The notes beneath the pieces were generated by a model. It did not search any database. It worked only from the letters and a program-made list of their open reading frames with translations, and was not told the DNA's origin. A program made the position numbers and the translations under genes. From Bursaphelenchus xylophilus (Eukaryota > Nematoda > Chromadorea > Rhabditida > Aphelenchoididae), in contig CAJFCV020000005.1 of NCBI GenBank assembly GCA_904066235.2, forward strand, positions 1,488,001 through 1,552,000: a DNA stretch of 64,000 bases, read 5' to 3'. This document shows positions 22,683 to 33,752 of this stretch, piece by piece (the stretch's first letter is position 1; each line of letters starts with the position of its first letter).

Positions 22683-24872
22683 ATGGATCGCACAGCACAC
22701 AAATTTTGCGTGAAAAATCCCGTTTTCAAAGAGAAAATCGATCGACATGTACAGAGAATGCTCTCGGAGGGAACTATGCCAAAGAAAAAAGCGATATTTG
22801 TAGGTTTTTAAAAGACTATTGTTGCTTCTACTTTATTATTGCCATTCAATCAGTTTTCGGAATATTTCACATCGATTTTGGGGCAGAAATCGCAGAAAAT
22901 ATCAAAATATTACCTAAAGTAATATAATTTTTATCGATTTTCAATTTTTAGGGTCGACACATCGTATGTCAGATAATAAATGATCTCGGAGGGATGTTCA
23001 ACTACATCCCACATGATGATATCGCTCCCGAATTCGTCGCACGCACTAATATTTACATGAAGTCAAGGTTCACACAGGATGATAAAAAAGGCCCCGAAAC
23101 CTCAATAACCAAGGTAAATCTAATGGTTTTGACTTTTATTCTCTTTGAAATTTTAGGTATCAATCGAATTGTTCGGAAAGAACTTCAACGCCGCCTTATC
23201 GGATATGCGATTTGAATTGTTGTACGATGGAGTTCAAAACCGACGAAAATTTAAATTACAGTATGAAGTTGAGGGTAAGTGAGCGTTTTGTGAGGTTTAA
23301 AATACGTAAATTTAATGTAGCGTCATATTTGAGCTAATTTGGCGAATTTCAAGTTTTCGTTGTGGGACCCATCGAAGGTGTATATGAAGTTAATGAATTA
23401 GATATTTTTGATAGTTGAGGGGTATATAGGTCATCTAGAGAGGCTCAAAATTAATTTTGACGAAGTTTAGAATAGATTATCTGCAGTTGCAAGTTTTCGC
23501 GGTGGGACCAAAAAAAAATTTTTTTTGAATTTTTAGTGAAAAAATCGGGGAAAGGACGTTGAAATGGGATGTTATGAAGAATAAATTATGTTTGAGATGT
23601 TTTTACACCGTGAATTTTATTGTTTTAGCCCTTCTCGACTTCCACGCTCACATTGTGGAAGCGCTGGCTGGCGCGCCAATCCCACCACCAGCCCCCAAAC
23701 TCACACCAGCCCCCAAACTCACACCAGCCCCGAGAAAGGCGCCCGTCAAACCGAACGTCGTCTACGACTACGATTCGGACGAGAGTTTGCCCGAATTCGA
23801 CAACAAAGAATACCTCGAAGAATGCGTCCGAGAAGCCGACGAACGCTGCCAATTCGACGACCACTACTTCCGAAAAGCATACCAAGAAGAGGACGAGTAC
23901 CTGGACGTCACAATCCGAGAGTACTACAAAAATCCCATGCTGGCGAAGCACGAATTCGGCGTGGACTTGGAAACGAACGAGAGAACCGGAGTTTGCGATG
24001 GAAATGTCCCCGAAAATCAAGTCGGATATTCAGTAGTAATGAAGAAACAGACCAACAGAGCTATGAGAGAAAAGAATTTGCAAGAGGAGATCAGGAAATG
24101 GGCGAAAAATGGTCGAAAAGGACCAAAACCAACGGCAAAGCTGGCGGAAGCACAAGAATTGGGAAATTTTGGATTATTCCCCGCGAATTATGGCTTGGAA
24201 GAGCATCATTATGAACGACCTGGCAGCAGCTTTGGTGGTAAGTGATTTGGAGGAATTTGAGGGGGAATTGAACAAGTTGTGACCTTCTTTTAGTCATCAG
24301 ATGCGAAATTTTTTGATTTTTTGAAAATTCTGGTATGGCCCACCCTTGCTATACCTAAAATTAGACTTGGTATTGTTTGTAGAGATGTTATAAATATAAT
24401 AGAGCGATTTGATATCAAAAATGACTTGGGTTTTCGAATTTTGGCGATTTTAAAAATAGCCGAAAATTTATGAAAAATCCGTAGGCTAAAATGCATTACA
24501 AAACTTTCATAAATTTTCGGCAGAACAAAAAGTTTGGTAGAACAAACTTGATCGAATATTTTTGCAGACAGTGGCTTCCAATCGATGTACACTGGCTCAA
24601 CGAACAGCCGACCCGACTCCACAACGAACACTAGCCCCGCATTGAGCAGAAAATTGAGCACTTTGACCTTGGACCATAAACCCCTGCAGTCAACGATTGA
24701 TTGGGGCGACGGAGAGGAGCAGGTCATGTCAAACAACGTTGATTTCCCTCCATTAGGCCTAGCGGAGAATGTTAAACCACCGAAGAAGCAGCTCGAGAAC
24801 ATTGAGGAACGTCCAATTCGCGATGGATGGCAAATGTCAAATCGAAAGAAAAAAGGGAATAGATGGGCGTAA
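22683..24872 (+). CDS. Unrecognised acidic, low-complexity protein, ~436 aa
   Basis: Family not recognised. Five exons (22683-22799, 22952-23113, 23157-23274, 23629-24237, 24568-24872) keep one frame across canonical GT-AG introns. Residues 1-130 look like a folded domain (GRHIVCQIINDLGGMFNYIP, then ITKVSIELFGKNFNAALSDM). A proline-rich linker contains a PAPKLT tandem repeat. Next comes a very acidic region with YDYDSDESLPEFDNKEY, then Asn/Ser-rich sequence and a basic C-terminus (NRKKKGNRWA). The layout suggests an RNA- or germ-granule-type scaffold, but that is inference. The 3' flank after the stop is duplicated at about 27465-27790. Confidence 0.7.
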
Positions 24873-25312
24873 TCGAATGGATTTGTATTCGAAAACGCAC
24901 AAAATCAAAGTATTCAGCGCGTACGGGATATTTTTTGTATTTTACAACTCAATCAGCCTCAGTTTTAACCCATTTTTTGCCTAGTGTAATATCGAAAAAA
25001 GGAAAAAATCCGCTAAAAAGTGGATAAATATGATCCAGTAATCGACTTCCCAATACTCTCATTCCATTTTTGTGCCATTGTTTTTTCAAAATATTGTTAT
25101 TTTTTGAGTCCTAACATCTGATGTTGTTCACGTTTATATTCCAAAATGTTATCAGATTTGAGATAATAAATAGTCCGAGCTCGACTTAATTGGCTAATAT
25201 TTGACCTACATTATCTACTGGTAGCATTCCAGCATAGTCGAAGCTATTCCCTGACCAAGATTTAATCAAATTTCTTGACACTAATGTAATATAGAAACAA
25301 CCAAAAAGTTAC
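24873..25312. repeat. 3' flank, duplicated near 27465-27790
   Basis: About 340 bp starting just after the stop codon at 24872 recur in the same orientation at roughly 27465-27790. Shared landmarks are AATATCGAAAAAAGG, ATATGATCCAGTAATCGA and TTAATTGGCTAATAT. Part of the block also recurs inverted near 26480-26640. No gene in this stretch. Confidence 0.7.
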
Positions 25313-25900
25313 CAGTTTGTCGGGAAAATAATGTGTGCTCTGTCTCATCGGAAATTTTCGGTCGTTTTATGCATTAGAGAGGCTAGGAGAAGGCTTAGTT
25401 AACAGAAATAGTAAGATTTATCAGCTCCAAAGATAGTTTATCACCTATTTTGAGCGATTTTAGCTGCTTTGCAATAATATCCATAGAGACTTACAGTGAT
25501 GGACCTCATCCAGTGACAAAAAACGTACCATTTTGCATCAGGGAAGCATCAAAAATGTGGCAAAATGCTTCCCTCTCCAAGTGAAAAAACTTCGCTTTGA
25601 AGGGCCCCTCACAAAAAGAGCGGGCGCGCTTGGAGAGGCAAGCATTTTGCCACATTTTTGATACTTCCCGGATGCAAAATGGTACTTTTTTTGCCACTGG
25701 ATCAGGTCCCCCACTGTAAGTCTCTATGGAGATTATTGCAGTAAAGCAGCTAAAATCGCTCAAAATAGGTGAAAAACTATCTTTGGAGCTGATGAATCTT
25801 ACTATTTCTGTTAACTAAGCCTTCTCCTAGCCTCTCTAATGCATAAAACGACCGAAAATTTCCGATGAGACAGAGCCCACATTATTTTCCCGACAAACTG
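25313..25900. mobile_element. Palindromic MITE, TIR CAGTTTGTCGGGAAAATAAT
   Basis: 588 bp with inverted ends CAGTTTGTCGGGAAAATAAT. Arms of about 190 bp match throughout, including GGCTAGGAGAAGGCTTAGTT and CTTTGGAGCTGATAAATCTT-type blocks. The centre is occupied by a second, different palindrome (25501-25709). The same TIR bounds much smaller elements at 34825-34968, 59922-60068 and 63170-63294, and single ends occur near 39034, 59844, 60136 and 63586. Confidence 0.75.
25501..25709. mobile_element. Nested palindrome, TIR GGACCTGATCCAGTGGCAAA-like
   Basis: Inverted ends GGACCTCATCCAGTGACAAA and TTGCCACTGGATCAGGTCC, with CGTACCATTTTGCATCMGGR and the CTCCAAGTGAAAAAACTTCG block inside. A second copy (26813-27058, 246 bp) has cleaner ends. 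Inserted in the middle of the 25313-25900 element. Confidence 0.7.
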
Positions 25901-26007
25901 GCAACTTGTCGCAACTTTCGACCTATCAGTCTTGGCAATAATTAATTTTATTTACACGAACCAACAACAAACATAACATCAGGTTTTACCAGCCTTGTTT
26001 GAGATGT

Positions 26008-26322
26008 CTAGTCCCTGAGGGTGCTCTCTCCGTCCTCGTTGTCCAAACTCCACACAATTAGGGTCGAGCCGATCAGAAAATACAACAGCCCGAGACGGAG
26101 CCGCTCCCAAAACCCGTAATAGATCATATTTGGGTAGTTAAAGTGGAGTGCGAATAAAAATATATTCAACTGAAGGGCGTATAGAGCAAACTCCACACAG
26201 TGGGGGATCGAAAAAAGTGAACGGGGAAAGGAACGGAGAGGTCGAACAGGCGGGCAGATATAATCTATTGTCAGGCCATTTATCAGGCAGAAAAATGGAC
26301 AAACTGGTGTTTTAAGCAACAT
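26008..26322 (-). CDS. Possible small membrane protein, 104 aa
   Basis: A single minus-strand frame with strongly hydrophobic stretches: ALYALQLNIFLFALHF and LGLLYFLIGSTLIVWSL, ending in an acidic tail DNEDGESTLRD. It lies between two palindromic elements and could be a small two-helix membrane protein or a chance frame. No family recognised, and no splice or promoter context supports it. Confidence 0.25.
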   Translation of the reverse strand: MLLKTPVCPFFCLINGLTIDYICPPVRPLRSFPRSLFSIPHCVEFALYALQLNIFLFALHFNYPNMIYYGFWERLRLGLLYFLIGSTLIVWSLDNEDGESTLRD

Positions 26323-26479
26323 GCGATTTGTGACTTTAGAACCACTTTATCGCACGTTTACAGACAACACATGTTGGTTGTTCTGAGTGGCTGAAAAAGT
26401 GGGTAGATGACTGAAAAAATGGGTGACGCAGGTTCGGATGGTGCAAGTTCCGGTGAGCCCTTTCGGAGTGATTGCATTT

Positions 26480-27640
26480 TCAATGGCATAAAAATGGAAT
26501 GAGCATGTGGGAAATCAATTACTGGATCGTATCTATCAAATTTTTAGAGGATTTTTGTCTTTTTTTCAATGTTACACTAGGCAAAATGGGTTTAAAATGA
26601 GGCAAATTTAGTTGGGAAATACAAACAACATCCCATACGCGCTGAAATTTTTGTTTTCCTGCCCAACAGGCTCAGAATGACCGGGGTCGAGGAATTATGG
26701 GTGACGCAGGGTCGGGTGGTGCAAGTTCTGGTGAGCCCTTTCGGGGCGATCGCATTTTAGGGTGATGGATTTTTGGCGTAGGTGAATTCTCAAGTGATAA
26801 AGAAAACATAGTGGGGACCTGATCCAGTGGCAAAAAAACGTACCATTTTGCATCCGGGAAGTATCAAAAAATGCAGCATAATACCTCCGTCTCCAAGTGA
26901 AAAAACTTCGTTTTGAAGGGCGCACTTTTTCCTCACAAAAAAGTGGCCGCGCTTTTGAAATCTGAGTTTTTTCACTTGGAGAGGGAGGTATTTTGCCACC
27001 TTTTTTTATGCTTCCTGGATGCAAAATGGTACGTTTTTTGCCACTGGATCAGGTCCCCTAATGTATTCTACTGATGGCTACTAAATATGACGTAACATTG
27101 TTAAAATTTTAAATTTTTTTGGGGGTTTCGACCATCAGGAATCCGAAAATGGAAATTCCCGTGACTTCCTAGTTCCAGAATATCCGTCAGTAATCCATAA
27201 TCATCATTTCTTTTTTGCAAAAGATTCCATTTTCGGATTCCTGATAGTCGAAGCCCCCCAAAAAAACTTTCAACAATGTCACGTCATATTTTAAAAGCCA
27301 TCAGTAGAATATTTTCTTTATCATCCGAGAATTCACCCACCCCAAAAATTCATCGCCCGAATATGCGATCACCCGAAAGAGCTCACCCGAACTTGCACCA
27401 CCCGACCCTGCGTCACCCATAATTCCTCGACCCCGGTTATTCATAGCCTGTTCGGCACGAAATCAAAGAATTCAGCTCGTACGGGATGTTGCTTGTATTT
27501 CCCAACAAAGTTTGCCTCATTATAACCCATTTTGCCTAGTTTAATATCGAAAAAAGGCAAAAATCCTATAAAAATTCGATAGATATGATCCAGTAATCGA
27601 TTTCCCGCACTCTCATTTTATTTTTGTCATATCTTTTATA
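26480..27640. mobile_element. Composite inverted repeat, arms ~300 bp
   Basis: The left arm (about 26480-26805) and right arm (about 27315-27640) are inverted copies. Matching blocks include CGAGGAATTATGGGTGACGC, GACCCTGCGTCACCC and ATCGATTTCCCGCACTCTC-type sequence. Inside are the 26813-27058 palindrome and another inverted pair (about 27062-27145 and 27225-27310, with TTTCGGATTCCTGAT against its complement). This is three palindromes in one. Confidence 0.7.
26813..27058. mobile_element. Palindromic MITE, TIR GGGGACCTGATCCAGTGGCA
   Basis: Clean 246-bp copy of the element at 25501-25709. GGGGACCTGATCCAGTGGCA on the left is the complement of TGCCACTGGATCAGGTCCCC on the right, and most of the interior is self-complementary. 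No coding capacity. Confidence 0.75.
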
Positions 27641-27838
27641 AAAGAAATTGTTATTTTTGAGTTTCGACATCTGATGTTTTCCATGTTCATAACCCAAAAT
27701 TCTACCAAATCTAGCCTAATAAATTGACCGCACTCAACTAAATTGGCTAATATAAGGCCTAAACCATCTGCTGATAGCATATTTACCACTAATAACAATC
27801 GAAAGTATCAACAACAACAAGAAATTCCTAAATTTTTC

Positions 27839-28964
27839 TCAGAAAGGCCTCGCCGCCCCTCGTGGTGCCGTCGCTCGACTTGCCTGCCCCGAAAATGGCA
27901 CCCGATTCGTGTGCTGGAACAAGTACGAGTAGTGCTGATTATCGCGAAAGTTGTGCGCTTCCATTATCATCGCCTTGTTCTTGACTCGGACGTTCCCAAA
28001 AAGATTCATTTTTGCATGCGCCAGAATAGGGTTGTGATCGCGATCGATGACTCGGTTCGTCGGCTGGACCTCGGACCGATTTACTTTGATCTTAAATCGT
28101 ATTTTATGTGATTACTGTGTCATCTGCGGCATTTTTAGTCAATAAAATTTTTGCCGAAAATTGATGGATAATTCGTAGGCTTTTTTGCACTAAAAATTAT
28201 CCATCAACTTTTGTGAATTTTCCGAAAACCAAAAAATGGCTTACTGTATTTTTGATCCACCCAAATAAGGTTCTAACCAGCATATACTCATTAGGATTGT
28301 TGACATTTTGATAGATCCTCCGCGTTCTCACAGCAAATATTCGGAATACCCAGAAAATTGAGTTCGCCAATGTAATCCCGAAGAAATATTGGAAATATCC
28401 GGCCTAAAATTGTAACAATGCAAAAAAAAATCTCTAACGTACCCTTTTGAGATCTTTTTTCATTTGTCGAAACGACGCACTTTGAATTTCACCATAATTT
28501 TTGAGATCGGCCATGCATTTTGCCACTCCAAGACCGCCGCAAAAAAGCAAAAACATGAAGATTGCATGTGTCCTCGATATGAATAGATCATTGTAGATGA
28601 GTTGCCATTGCTTGTGGTCGAGATGGTCTCGCTTGTGAAACAGACGAAGCGAATATTCGGAGAACATGATGTGGGTCGGCTAAAACAAGGTTAATCAGTG
28701 TGAAGAAGAAGTTTTCTCAATGCAAAATAGGTATAAATAGCTGCTCTATATCATAACAAAACTAATGAACCCATCAACGGACTAATTCTCGCGTGTTAAC
28801 CTTTCAAATTCTTCAATTTTTCATCAACACACCTAAATATCAAGAATAATGTAAAAAAACCAACGAACCATATCGACATGAAAGTGGAGAAACTCGCGTA
28901 TCCTCTCTGTGAATGTATACTTCCTATCAAAGTCGACCTCTCTCGGAACCGTCGGCAATCTCAT
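27839..28964 (-). CDS. Unrecognised two-helix membrane protein, ~236 aa
   Basis: Four minus-strand exons (28869-28964, 28443-28679, 28278-28403, 27839-28090) keep one frame. The start ATG lies one base after a GTTTTAG acceptor, a sign of spliced-leader addition. Residues 1-65 are polar; two hydrophobic helices follow (RTHAIFMFLLFCGGLGVAK and YFQYFFGITLANSIFWVFRI); the C-terminal ~85 residues are polar. The topology (two helices with polar ends) is like some small mitochondrial or ER membrane proteins, but no family can be named. The last intron's acceptor (GATTTAAG) is weak, so the final exon is less certain. Confidence 0.55.
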
Positions 28965-29135
28965 TCTAAAACAAAGAAAATGTTATATTATACATGACTT
29001 ACTGCCATCGCCTGGATAATAAGACCACTGGCTTCGATTTGGAAAGTAATCGAAGAGACATTTCGGATTTTACAACATATTTGATGGGTATTTTGTGGGA
29101 GAGCTCAACAAGAACAACATTTTTTCATTTTCCAG

Positions 29136-29398
29136 AGGATGAGACAAGTATTTCCTTACAGCGTCAAGTGTTTCACTGCTATAGTAAATCCGCCCAAGCT
29201 TGAAAATAGAGGTAGTAAAAAGGTTGTAAAGCTTATTTAGAAGCTTATTATTGCACTAACTCTGCGAAAAACACCTGTTTTACTCAGTTGCGACGACTTG
29301 AACGTCGAAATGGATCGAAGAAGCACTTGACGCATCTGAAATCTTGGGTCAACTCTCTTTCTATTTGTGAAATAATTTTTTTTGCAAAGCAATTTTGT
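29136..29398 (+). CDS. Possible short spliced gene upstream of clpf-1
   Basis: After an unpaired acceptor TTTTCATTTTCCAG there is an ATG opening MRQVFPYSVKCFTAIVNPPK. A GT donor near 29213 and an acceptor CTTATTTAG near 29250 would join it to a second open stretch (LRRLERRNGSKKHLTH) ending at the TGA at 29396-29398. That would make a ~75-residue basic protein just before clpf-1, possibly an upstream operon member. No family recognised; this is a weak call. Confidence 0.22.
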
Positions 29399-29451
29399 TG
29401 AAATCTACATCCAGCTCTCAGTTTTCTAATCCACCGCATATCCCCGGCGCT

Positions 29452-32120
29452 ATGACACTGAATTTAGAGCAATATCGACTCACGGCAGATGATGAACTTC
29501 GTTTTGAAGTCGGGGGCGTCGAGATCTTGCTAGAACTTATTGAAGGCGACGTCGAGATATTCGGAACTCCGTTAATACGATTCAAAAAGTACCCTTTCCC
29601 TCCAGGTATGCTTATTTGATTTTTTGGTTTGGATTTTAGATTGATTTAAGGGGAATTTGACTGGTTCAGTTTATCATGGATAACATTGGGTTGTTTTGGC
29701 CAGTATTTGTTTTTGAGTTGTATGGCTGAAATTTGTTGTACAGCAAAACAATACTACAAAGTAGCTATTTGAGGAATTCGAAACGCCTCTGGCTTTGGAG
29801 TCTTGAGAAATTTCCAAAACTTTGGATGTTGACGACCTACTACAAGATTTTAATCAAAATTTATATTTTCTTGCCGAATCCTGCCGAATCACCTGTCAAA
29901 TATTGAAGATAACATATTCAGTAAAATGGGTGATCATTATTTCGAATTTTTGGAGCCTTTTCTATTACTTTTTACCTTATTTTAGGTTTTCGAGGTGCTT
30001 GTTATGCCTTTAAATCGGCCACAGTCGAGATCGCCGGGCCGTTGGAGAGTGTATACACTGCGCATGCAGCTGTGCCAATGGTGCCCTACAGAAACGTTCA
30101 TGCCGGCCTGAAAACTCGTCGTCTTCGAGTGGCGCCGGACCAGCTTGGACCTAAAGTCATGGTGGCTGGTCCGAAGGACGTGGGCAAGTCTACACTCTGC
30201 AAATTACTCGGAAACTACGCAGTTCGCTCTGGGAGTCAAGTTCTGTATGTGGATTTGGATCCTGGACAGGTAAGATGATCAATATTATATTATCTTATAT
30301 TTCTTTAGAATATTGTTTTCCCTGGCTGCGTATCCTGCATCAACGTTGAAAAGCTCTCGCATCCACTGTATGGATTCGATACAGATCGCCCATACGTCAT
30401 GAATGTAAGTTTTAAAGTTTTTATTTCCCAAGTTTAGATGTGTTGGTCGGGCGCGAGCTGCCGAGGGTAAAATACGTTTTTTGGCCTCCAAATGGTGATG
30501 GTTTATTATTTCAGTATGGAAGTTTGAATCCATTGGCAAATCAGAAGCTCTATGATATCATGGTGGAACATTTGGCCGAGGTGGTTCAGAAGAAAATGAG
30601 GATGGTGGAGAGGTTCAAAAAAGGTGGTGTAATCATCGATACTACCGCGTTCTCGAAAGGAAATTAGTAAGTCGTACTTGTAATCTTATGAGGATCCGAA
30701 TTGGACAAGTTTTGGATTTTCATCGAACTCATTTTGCAAATTTTTATACTGGCGAGCTGCGCCCAATCTTTTACAAAAATGGCTGATATTCGAATTAAAA
30801 AAAAATGATTTTAATGTTAGTTCTGCAAAAAAAAAAATCCCGAAAATTTATTTCACCTCGGGCCAAGACCCTCAGGCAATTTTCGCTCTTTCCCAGGGCG
30901 CAGCTCGCCAATTTTTTTCCGCCGATTTCACCTATAAGCTGTATGAAATTTCAGCTATAAATCGATCGTGAAAGCAGCGGAGGTCTTCAACGTCGATCTT
31001 TTAATTGTCCTGGATCATGAGCGCCTGTTCGCCGATTTACAACGAGACCTCAAAAACAAGTCTATCAAAATTATCCATTTGCCAAAATCCGGCGGAGTGG
31101 AGACGAGAACGGCAGCACAGGAGACTGAATACAGACGAAATATTATTCAGAAAGTAAGGATTTGGATTTTTTTAAAGTTTTTTAGGGCGCAGCTCGCGGT
31201 AGGAAGACTTAAAAAAACTGGCTGCAGAGTGCAGAAAGTGGCTTCATTTTTTAGATTAAGGTTTCTGAAATTGTTTAGGTAATTTCTCATTAAGTTTTGG
31301 ACATCCTATTGCATTTTTGGGTAATCTAGGGCGCAACTTGCGGAACGAAAAATTCAAAAACTGGCTCCAAAGTGCAGAAGGTGGCTTCATTTTGTTCAAA
31401 TTAAGGTTTTTGAAATCGCCTGGGCAATCTTCCATCGAGTTTTGAACTGATTATTGCATTTTTTTAGTAATCTAGGGCGCAGCTCGCGGTAAAAAAAATT
31501 CCGAAATTTAACTCGTAAATTTGAAAATTAAGGTGTACGGGGGTTTAGTAGCCACTTTTAAATTCAGTTTTGGACACTATGAGATTTTTTTGAGTTTTCT
31601 AGGGCGCAGCTCGCGGTAAAAAAATCCCGAAATTTTACCTTTAAATTTGAAAATTAAATGAAAATTTATGTGTACAGGGCTTTAGTAGTATAATTTTGTT
31701 ATTTTTAATATTTTTCAGTACTTTTACGGCACGAAAGCCCAGCCATTTTACCCTCGATCCTTCGAATTCATCTACGATAAGCCACGCGAAGAACTGGAAC
31801 TAAAACTGGCCAGAATCGGAGTCGACGCCCTCCCCGCCTCATGCCTGCCCTACGGCATGGCGCCGGACGAGCATCAGACCATGGTCGAAGCCGTAAATTA
31901 CACCCCATCATTGGCCCACAGGATCGTCTCCCTAAATGAAGATATGCCTCTGTCGTCGGCAATCATCAAGAAATCGGCCCGGGGATTCGCCCTCATCCAA
32001 GAAGTAGACACCGAAAATAAGGTGGTACAAGTCTTGCTGGCTGAGGAACCCCCGATCAAGTTTAGTTTGGGGATTTTGAGTGAAGTCGAATTTTTGGATG
32101 ATATGCCCGGAAGATTGTGA
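29452..32120 (+). CDS. clpf-1: CLP1 polyribonucleotide 5'-hydroxyl-kinase / cleavage factor
   Basis: CLP1 phosphorylates RNA 5'-OH ends and is a subunit of the pre-mRNA 3' cleavage machinery and of the tRNA-splicing endonuclease complex. Six exons (29452-29605, 29986-30269, 30309-30404, 30515-30666, 30955-31153, 31719-32120) join to 428 residues, the expected size (human 425). The N-terminal beta domain starts LEQYRLTADDELRFEV. The P-loop GPKDVGKSTLCKLL is at about residues 111-124, followed by VLYVDLDPGQ (Walker B-like). The nucleotide-binding region contains GGVIIDTTAF, and the C-terminal beta domain ends in LSEVEFLDDMPGRL. A poly(A) signal AATAAA is at 32244-32249. Introns 4 and 5 carry at least six GGGCGCAGCTCG motifs. 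Confidence 0.92.
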
Positions 32121-32880
32121 AATTGGAAGGGAAATTGTGAAAAATTTGGATGGAAAATGAATATGAAAGAAGATGAACATCTAATTTATTGTTTATAATG
32201 TTTTTTGAATTGTAATATTGCGGTTAATATTGTTTTGGATCGAAATAAACTTGATTTACCTCGATTTTTGGAGATTTTTCGAAATTTTTGGTGGTTTTTG
32301 ACCTAAAATTGCGGATTTTTTAAAAGAAAAAGACTTGATAACCTGTGAAATTGGCGATGATATTATGTTTTGTTAAAAAGACGATTTTTTTTGGGGAATT
32401 TTGAAAATTTTTGATGATTTTTGGAATTTTTCATTTTTGCGAATTTTTCGATAAAAAATTGTGTTACAGTAAGAAAATGGACTGAAAAAATTGTGAAATT
32501 TCCCTCTGGATAATTTGAGGACAAAATGAAATTTGATTTTTTTACGAATTTTGAGATTTTTTTTAATTTAAAGATGACGTCATTTCCTCAAAATTTGTTG
32601 AATAGTCAAAAAATTGTAAGAGTTCATTCACAAAACACCTAAAAGATGGGGGGGTAACAGTGTGTAGAATGATTCATAATCGTTCCCCGAAGAAAGGAAA
32701 TGATTGATTTGGGAGGTCAATCACCCCGGGTCATGTTCCCCCGCCTTTTTTGCGCGACTTTCTGACGTTTTTTGTTCACTCTTTGTTGTGAATAGAATAT
32801 ATAAAAGTTATTGGGGTGGAGAGGCTCAATGATTTCGCCTTTTTTTCATAGTTTGTTTTGTCAAATTTTGATTTTTTGTT
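32121..32880. other. AT-rich spacer after clpf-1
   Basis: 3' flank with the clpf-1 poly(A) signal, then homopolymer-rich sequence with no coding character. From 32882 it passes into the 160-bp satellite. Confidence 0.55.
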
Positions 32881-32881
32881 T

Positions 32882-33545
32882 TTGCACTGTGCAAAGCGAT
32901 TTTTGGGCTAAAAAATGGACTGCACTGTGCGGATTTGGAATTTCGATTATTTTGCAGTTACTATGGGTGGATTGTAAAAGATTTCATTTCAAATTTCAGC
33001 CAAGTCAGTGGGCATTTTTATGTTGAAGGCAGATTTATTTTTCGCACTGTGCAAAGCGATTTTTGGGCTAAAAAATGGACTGCACTGTGCAGATGTAGAA
33101 ATTTGATTATTTTGCAGTTACTATGAGTCGATTAAAGAAAAATTGCGATAAAAATTTTTTTCAATTGAAAGCGCATTTTGATGCTGAAGGCAGATTTATT
33201 TTTCGCACTGTGCAAAGCGGTTTTTAGGCTAAAGAATGGACTGCACTGTGCGGATTCGGAATTTCATTTATTTTGCAGATACTATGAGTCGATTAAAGAA
33301 AAATTGCGATAAAAATTTTTTCCATTTGAAGGCGCATTTTGATGCTGAAGGCAGATTTATTTTTCGCACCGTGCAGATCGATTTTTAGGCCAAAAAAGCG
33401 ACTGCACAGTGCGGACTTAAGTTTTAGTTGTTTTGCACTGCGCGATGGAAAATTTTGAGTCATGTTTTCGGTAAAAATTTGCCTTGCATTTCCCAAAAAA
33501 ACAAGGCGTTGATTTTAAGTTTCGCACGGTGCAATCGACTTTTTA
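32882..33545. repeat. ~160-bp tandem satellite with paired GCACTGTGC palindromes
   Basis: About five units with starts near 32882, 33043, 33203, 33365 and 33523, giving a steady period of about 158-162 bp. Each unit opens with CGCACTGTGCAAAGCG. About 25 bp later it has a second palindrome in TGGACTGCACTGTGCGGA, and a run ending GATTATTTTGCAGTTACTAT follows. The later units are more diverged (GCACCGTGC, GCACGGTGC) but keep the palindrome. It lies directly upstream of the lipase gene. Confidence 0.85.
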
Positions 33546-33752
33546 GGCCAAAAAATTGACCGCACAGTGCGGTTTTTAATTTAATTTTTTTCTCGGAAAA
33601 AATTAGAAAATTTTTTTTTAAAATTTATTGTAATACAGGAAGCTTAATTTTTGAATTTTTTTTTTAAATTTGAAAATTTTTTTAATTAAAAAAAATTTTT
33701 AATTTAAATTTTTTTTCGATGTCGCAAAAAAAATCTACCATGAATTTTCAGG

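Noticed and set aside
23588..24214. 208-codon plus-strand frame overlapping the acidic gene
   Set aside because: Shifted frame of the real exon at 23629-24237; extremely Arg/Thr/Ser-biased and inconsistent with the splice sites that give the acidic protein.
32882..33545. CRISPR-like regular array
   Set aside because: The units are full-length tandem satellites without unique spacers, and the context is a nematode genome.
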